Shown here: piece after piece, positions 62,213 through 64,000 of the stretch
Position numbering within the stretch: position 1 is the stretch's first letter
How the letters are laid out: every line of letters begins with the position of its first letter
Assembly (NCBI GenBank): GCA_036260935.1
Contig: DATALQ010000016.1
Span: 57,032 to 121,031 of the forward strand
Source: JAEYOM01 sp036260935
GTDB taxonomy: Bacteria > Bacillota > Clostridia > Acetivibrionales > DTU013
Direction of reading: 5' to 3'
Length of the DNA stretch: 64,000 nt
The notes under the pieces: generated by a model
The model's database searches: none
What the model was told of the DNA's origin: nothing
Seen by the model: the letters and a program-made list of their open reading frames with translations, nothing else
Made by a program: the position numbers and the translations under genes

Positions 62213-62398
62213 ATGTTGACTAAATTGCCCCAAAATTCAAATTTTGAACAGGCAGCAGGATCATCGTGTGTCGGGTCTCGGTCTGCACAGGCAGCGACCC
62301 GGAGGCTTCAGGGCAACCCGATTCTTAAATCGGCACGGCTTGCTCGTGAAGTCATGTTTTATCTCCGCAGCGGTACTTCTGAACGTAAAGTCGGATAG
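62213..62398 (+). CDS. Small unknown protein with strong ribosome site
   Basis: The protein has 61 residues. GAGGGGAGG precedes ATG 62213. It is basic and Ser/Ala/Arg-rich (starts MLTKLPQNSNFEQAAGSSC, ends FYLRSGTSERKVG). I do not recognise a family. It lies between mbl and the flagellar genes. The strong site argues for translation, but a structured RNA cannot be excluded. Confidence 0.45.
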   Translation: MLTKLPQNSNFEQAAGSSCVGSRSAQAATRRLQGNPILKSARLAREVMFYLRSGTSERKVG

Positions 62399-62411
62399 AA
62401 CAGCTGGAAAG

Positions 62412-62513
62412 GCCCAGGATGCATGGGCGAGCAGCCAGGTTGCATGGCCGAGCAGTTAGCGAAGCTAACGACCAGGCAAGCCATGCTTGCGACCAGCCCG
62501 TGAGACGGACCAC
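62412..62513. repeat. Array of five mini-hairpins with a shared tail
   Basis: Units of about 17-23 bases follow each other: GCCCA..TGGGC-GAGCAG (62412-62434), GCCA..TGGC-CGAGCAG (to 62455), TTAGC-GAA-GCTAA-CGACCAG (to 62475), GCAAGC-CAT-GCTTGC-GACCAG (to 62496), CCGT-GAG-ACGG-ACCAC (to 62513). Stem bases differ from unit to unit yet always pair. The tail GA(G/C)CAG stays. It lies in the 362-base gap before flgF. Confidence 0.7.
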
Positions 62514-62649
62514 TAAGTCGGATTTACATTTATGGTCCGATTGATCCACTGTAGTCGGTGCTTGAAAACATGATCTGAACAAGCAAGCCCTGCCGATCTA
62601 ACAGTGTATTTTTATTGACCTCCATCCTATTTATTTCTTAGAAAATCGT

Positions 62650-62676
62650 TAACCTGCAGCGACTATTTTCCGATAT
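62650..62676 (+). promoter_or_regulatory. Candidate sigma-D (flagellar) promoter
   Basis: TAAC (62650-62653), a 15-base spacer and TCCGATAT (62669-62676) resemble TAAA-N15-GCCGATAT. It lies 85 bases before flgF/flhO, whose B. subtilis homologue is sigma-D-dependent. Confidence 0.4.
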
Positions 62677-62760
62677 TCATTATAGCGCACGGACTGCGCA
62701 AATCAGCAGATTTTGGTTGGGTTACGGCCACGGAAGGCACATGACCCGCGTGGAGCAAAC

Positions 62761-63540
62761 ATGGTACGTGGCTTATATACATCCGGCTGGAGTATGCTGT
62801 CTCTAGAAAAAAAGATGGATGTCATCTCAAATAATATGGCCAACTCCAGTACGAACGGCTACAAAAAAGATACGCTCGTGATGGAGAGCTTTCCCAGCGT
62901 ATTGACAAAGATTGTTAAGGATCTCGACGAAACTCCCGGCAGGATACGCGATATAGGTACGATGCAGCTTGGCAGCGATGTAGGCCAGGTTTTTACGTAC
63001 TATTCACAGGGCCAGCTGAACAGAACCGATAACAGTCAGGATATAGCCATCAGCGGCAGTGACAATGCCTTCTTTACGGTAGCGGTTCCAGATGCCGACG
63101 GCAATGTAAAGGCATATTACACGAGGGACGGTTCGTTTTCTAAAAGTTCGAACGGCACTTTAGTGACAAGGGAAGGCTATACCGTTTTGGGCCAGAACGG
63201 TCCGATTACGCTGCAAAGCGGTGATTTTACCGTCAGCGAGGATGGAACTGTGGAGCAGAACGGACAAATAGTTGATAAACTGCTTATTACCGAGTTCGAG
63301 GATACATCGGAACTGAAAAAATACGGTATGAACCTCATCCAGGCCGATGCGGCGGCACAGACCCGGAACTTTTCCGGAACGGTCAGGCAGGGTTACCTGG
63401 AGCTTTCAAATGTAAATACAGTTAAAGAAATGGTCGATATGATAACGGTATTGCGTTCATACGAAGCAAATTCAAGAGTATTGCAGGCTATCGACGGAAC
63501 GCTCGATAAAGCGGTGAATCAGGTCGGGGCAGTAAGATGA
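62761..63540 (+). CDS. flhO: Flagellar basal-body rod protein FlgF/FlhO type
   Basis: ATG 62761 follows GTGGAG, giving 259 residues. The N-terminal rod motif is seen (GLYTSGWSMLSLEKKMDVISNNMANSSTNGYKKD-type, shown here by SNNMANSSTNGYKKD). A central D1-like domain (QDIAISGSDNAFFTV, YYTRDGSFSKSSNGTLVTREGYTVLG) and the C-terminal helix (YLELSNVNTVKEMVDMI, then YEANSRVLQ) follow. It forms part of the flagellar rod. Its order after mbl and before an FlgG-like gene matches B. subtilis mbl-flhO-flhP. Confidence 0.9.
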   Translation: MVRGLYTSGWSMLSLEKKMDVISNNMANSSTNGYKKDTLVMESFPSVLTKIVKDLDETPGRIRDIGTMQLGSDVGQVFTYYSQGQLNRTDNSQDIAISGSDNAFFTVAVPDADGNVKAYYTRDGSFSKSSNGTLVTREGYTVLGQNGPITLQSGDFTVSEDGTVEQNGQIVDKLLITEFEDTSELKKYGMNLIQADAAAQTRNFSGTVRQGYLELSNVNTVKEMVDMITVLRSYEANSRVLQAIDGTLDKAVNQVGAVR

Positions 63541-63568
63541 CGGCCGAACCGGGAGGAATGATGATATT

Positions 63569-64000
63569 ATGATGAGAGCACTTTGGACCTCGGCATCGGG
63601 TATGATGGCACAACAGATGAATGTCGATATTATTTCCAACAATCTTGCCAATGTAAATACAACTGCGTATAAAAAGGATCGGGCAGAGTTCAAGGACCTC
63701 CTCTATGAAACGCTCGACAGGGCGCGTGTGCTCCCCAACAGCGGAAAACCTGTAAATCTGCAGGTAGGGCACGGTACAACCGCTGTTGCCACGGTCAAGG
63801 ACTTCACCAAGGGAAGCCCTGAGGAAACCGGAAACCCGTTGGATTTCTACGTAGACGGCGATGCGTTTTTTATGGTACAGGGGCCGACGGGAGAAACGGA
63901 CTATACAAGAGACGGCAGTTTCAAGATCAGCCTGACTGAGGCAGGGAAGATGCTGACAACTGCAGAAGGGTATGCCGTACTCGACGATACCGGCAATCCG
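63569..64000 (+). CDS. flhP: Flagellar basal-body rod protein FlgG/FlhP type (3' end outside window)
   Basis: ATG 63569 (or 63572) lies after GGGAGG. 144 codons are seen before the window ends. It begins MRALWTSASGMMAQQMNVDI with SNNLANVNTTAYKKD, then GHGTTAVATVKDFTKGS, PLDFYVDGDAFFMVQGP and YTRDGSFKISLTEAG. This is the FlgG distal-rod pattern. It is 28 bases downstream of the FlgF-type gene and surely co-transcribed. Confidence 0.9.
   Translation, partial: MMRALWTSASGMMAQQMNVDIISNNLANVNTTAYKKDRAEFKDLLYETLDRARVLPNSGKPVNLQVGHGTTAVATVKDFTKGSPEETGNPLDFYVDGDAFFMVQGPTGETDYTRDGSFKISLTEAGKMLTTAEGYAVLDDTGNP

Noticed and set aside
62412..62513. CRISPR array
   Set aside because: Units are contiguous, without spacers, and the conserved part is a 6-base tail. 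There are no cas genes.
62213..62513. Cyclic di-GMP (GEMM) riboswitch before the flagellar genes
   Set aside because: Some GC-rich blocks looked similar, but the conserved GEMM core and receptor motifs are absent.

Overview
The window looks like chromosome from a spore-forming, motile, probably anaerobic member of the Clostridia. Evidence: sporulation and germination genes (sleB/ypeB, ywmB, spoIID, spoIIQ, spoIIID), flagellar rod genes, an M-box riboswitch, SLH-domain surface proteins, ferredoxin-like aldo/keto reductases, frequent TTG/GTG starts and strong GGAGG ribosome sites. I cannot name the species. A relative of the Ruminiclostridium/Acetivibrio group is only a guess.

Layout. 1-6.1 kb: end of an SMC-like ATPase, a NlpC/P60-fold lipoprotein with both catalytic residues lost, a glycolipid glycosyltransferase, sleB-ypeB and a CPBP protease. 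6.2-9.5 kb: dnaD-dnaC/dnaI replication-loading pair, a PPOX/HxlR divergent pair and tRNA-Arg(ACG). 9.9-17.3 kb: a redox cluster with an MDR dehydrogenase, three Fe-S aldo/keto reductases, a MocR regulator and an alpha/beta hydrolase. 17.5-20.1 kb: LytTR-DUF3021-ABC exporter operon. 20.2-28.1 kb: XRE-methyltransferase fusion, gdhA, two response regulators, an AbrB protein and a GGDEF-EAL protein. 28.2-32.1 kb: an M-box riboswitch over a soluble MgtE_N/CBS protein and an Nramp-related transporter, then a hydroxyacid dehydrogenase. 32.1-34.6 kb: a cluster of five DnaA-box-like sites, a small membrane protein, shikimate kinase, a small unknown protein and an A24 peptidase. 34.8-43.8 kb: two very large tandem FN3/SLH surface proteins. 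43.9-48.4 kb: ywmB-murA-spoIID-spoIIQ.

The main discovery is at 48.6-60.7 kb. The host spoIIID gene is split. Its 5' half (48643-48757) and 3' half (60574-60717) both carry the 10-bp sequence ACCGTACATA. Joining them there gives a complete 82-aa SpoIIID. The 11,826-bp segment between them ends in a large serine recombinase, as in the sigK 'skin' element. It contains a sugar/ester uptake module and, just inside the left end, a second intact spoIIID that appears placed to be expressed from the host gene's own promoter region. Outside the element the order spoIIQ | spoIIID-mbl-flhO-flhP matches the Bacillus subtilis order. This supports the split gene as the ancestral spoIIID. In the excised circle the recombinase would lose its stop codon and read in frame into the element's spoIIID. 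A sigma-E-like promoter and a GGACAAG (SpoIIID-type) site precede the recombinase operon. I infer a developmentally excised, self-complementing element.

60.9-64.0 kb: mbl, a small unknown protein, an array of covarying mini-hairpins, then flgF/flhO and the start of flgG/flhP. Other non-coding structure includes two fold-back (MITE-like) elements, an 11-bp tandem repeat, and a hairpin that would hide the ywmB ribosome site.
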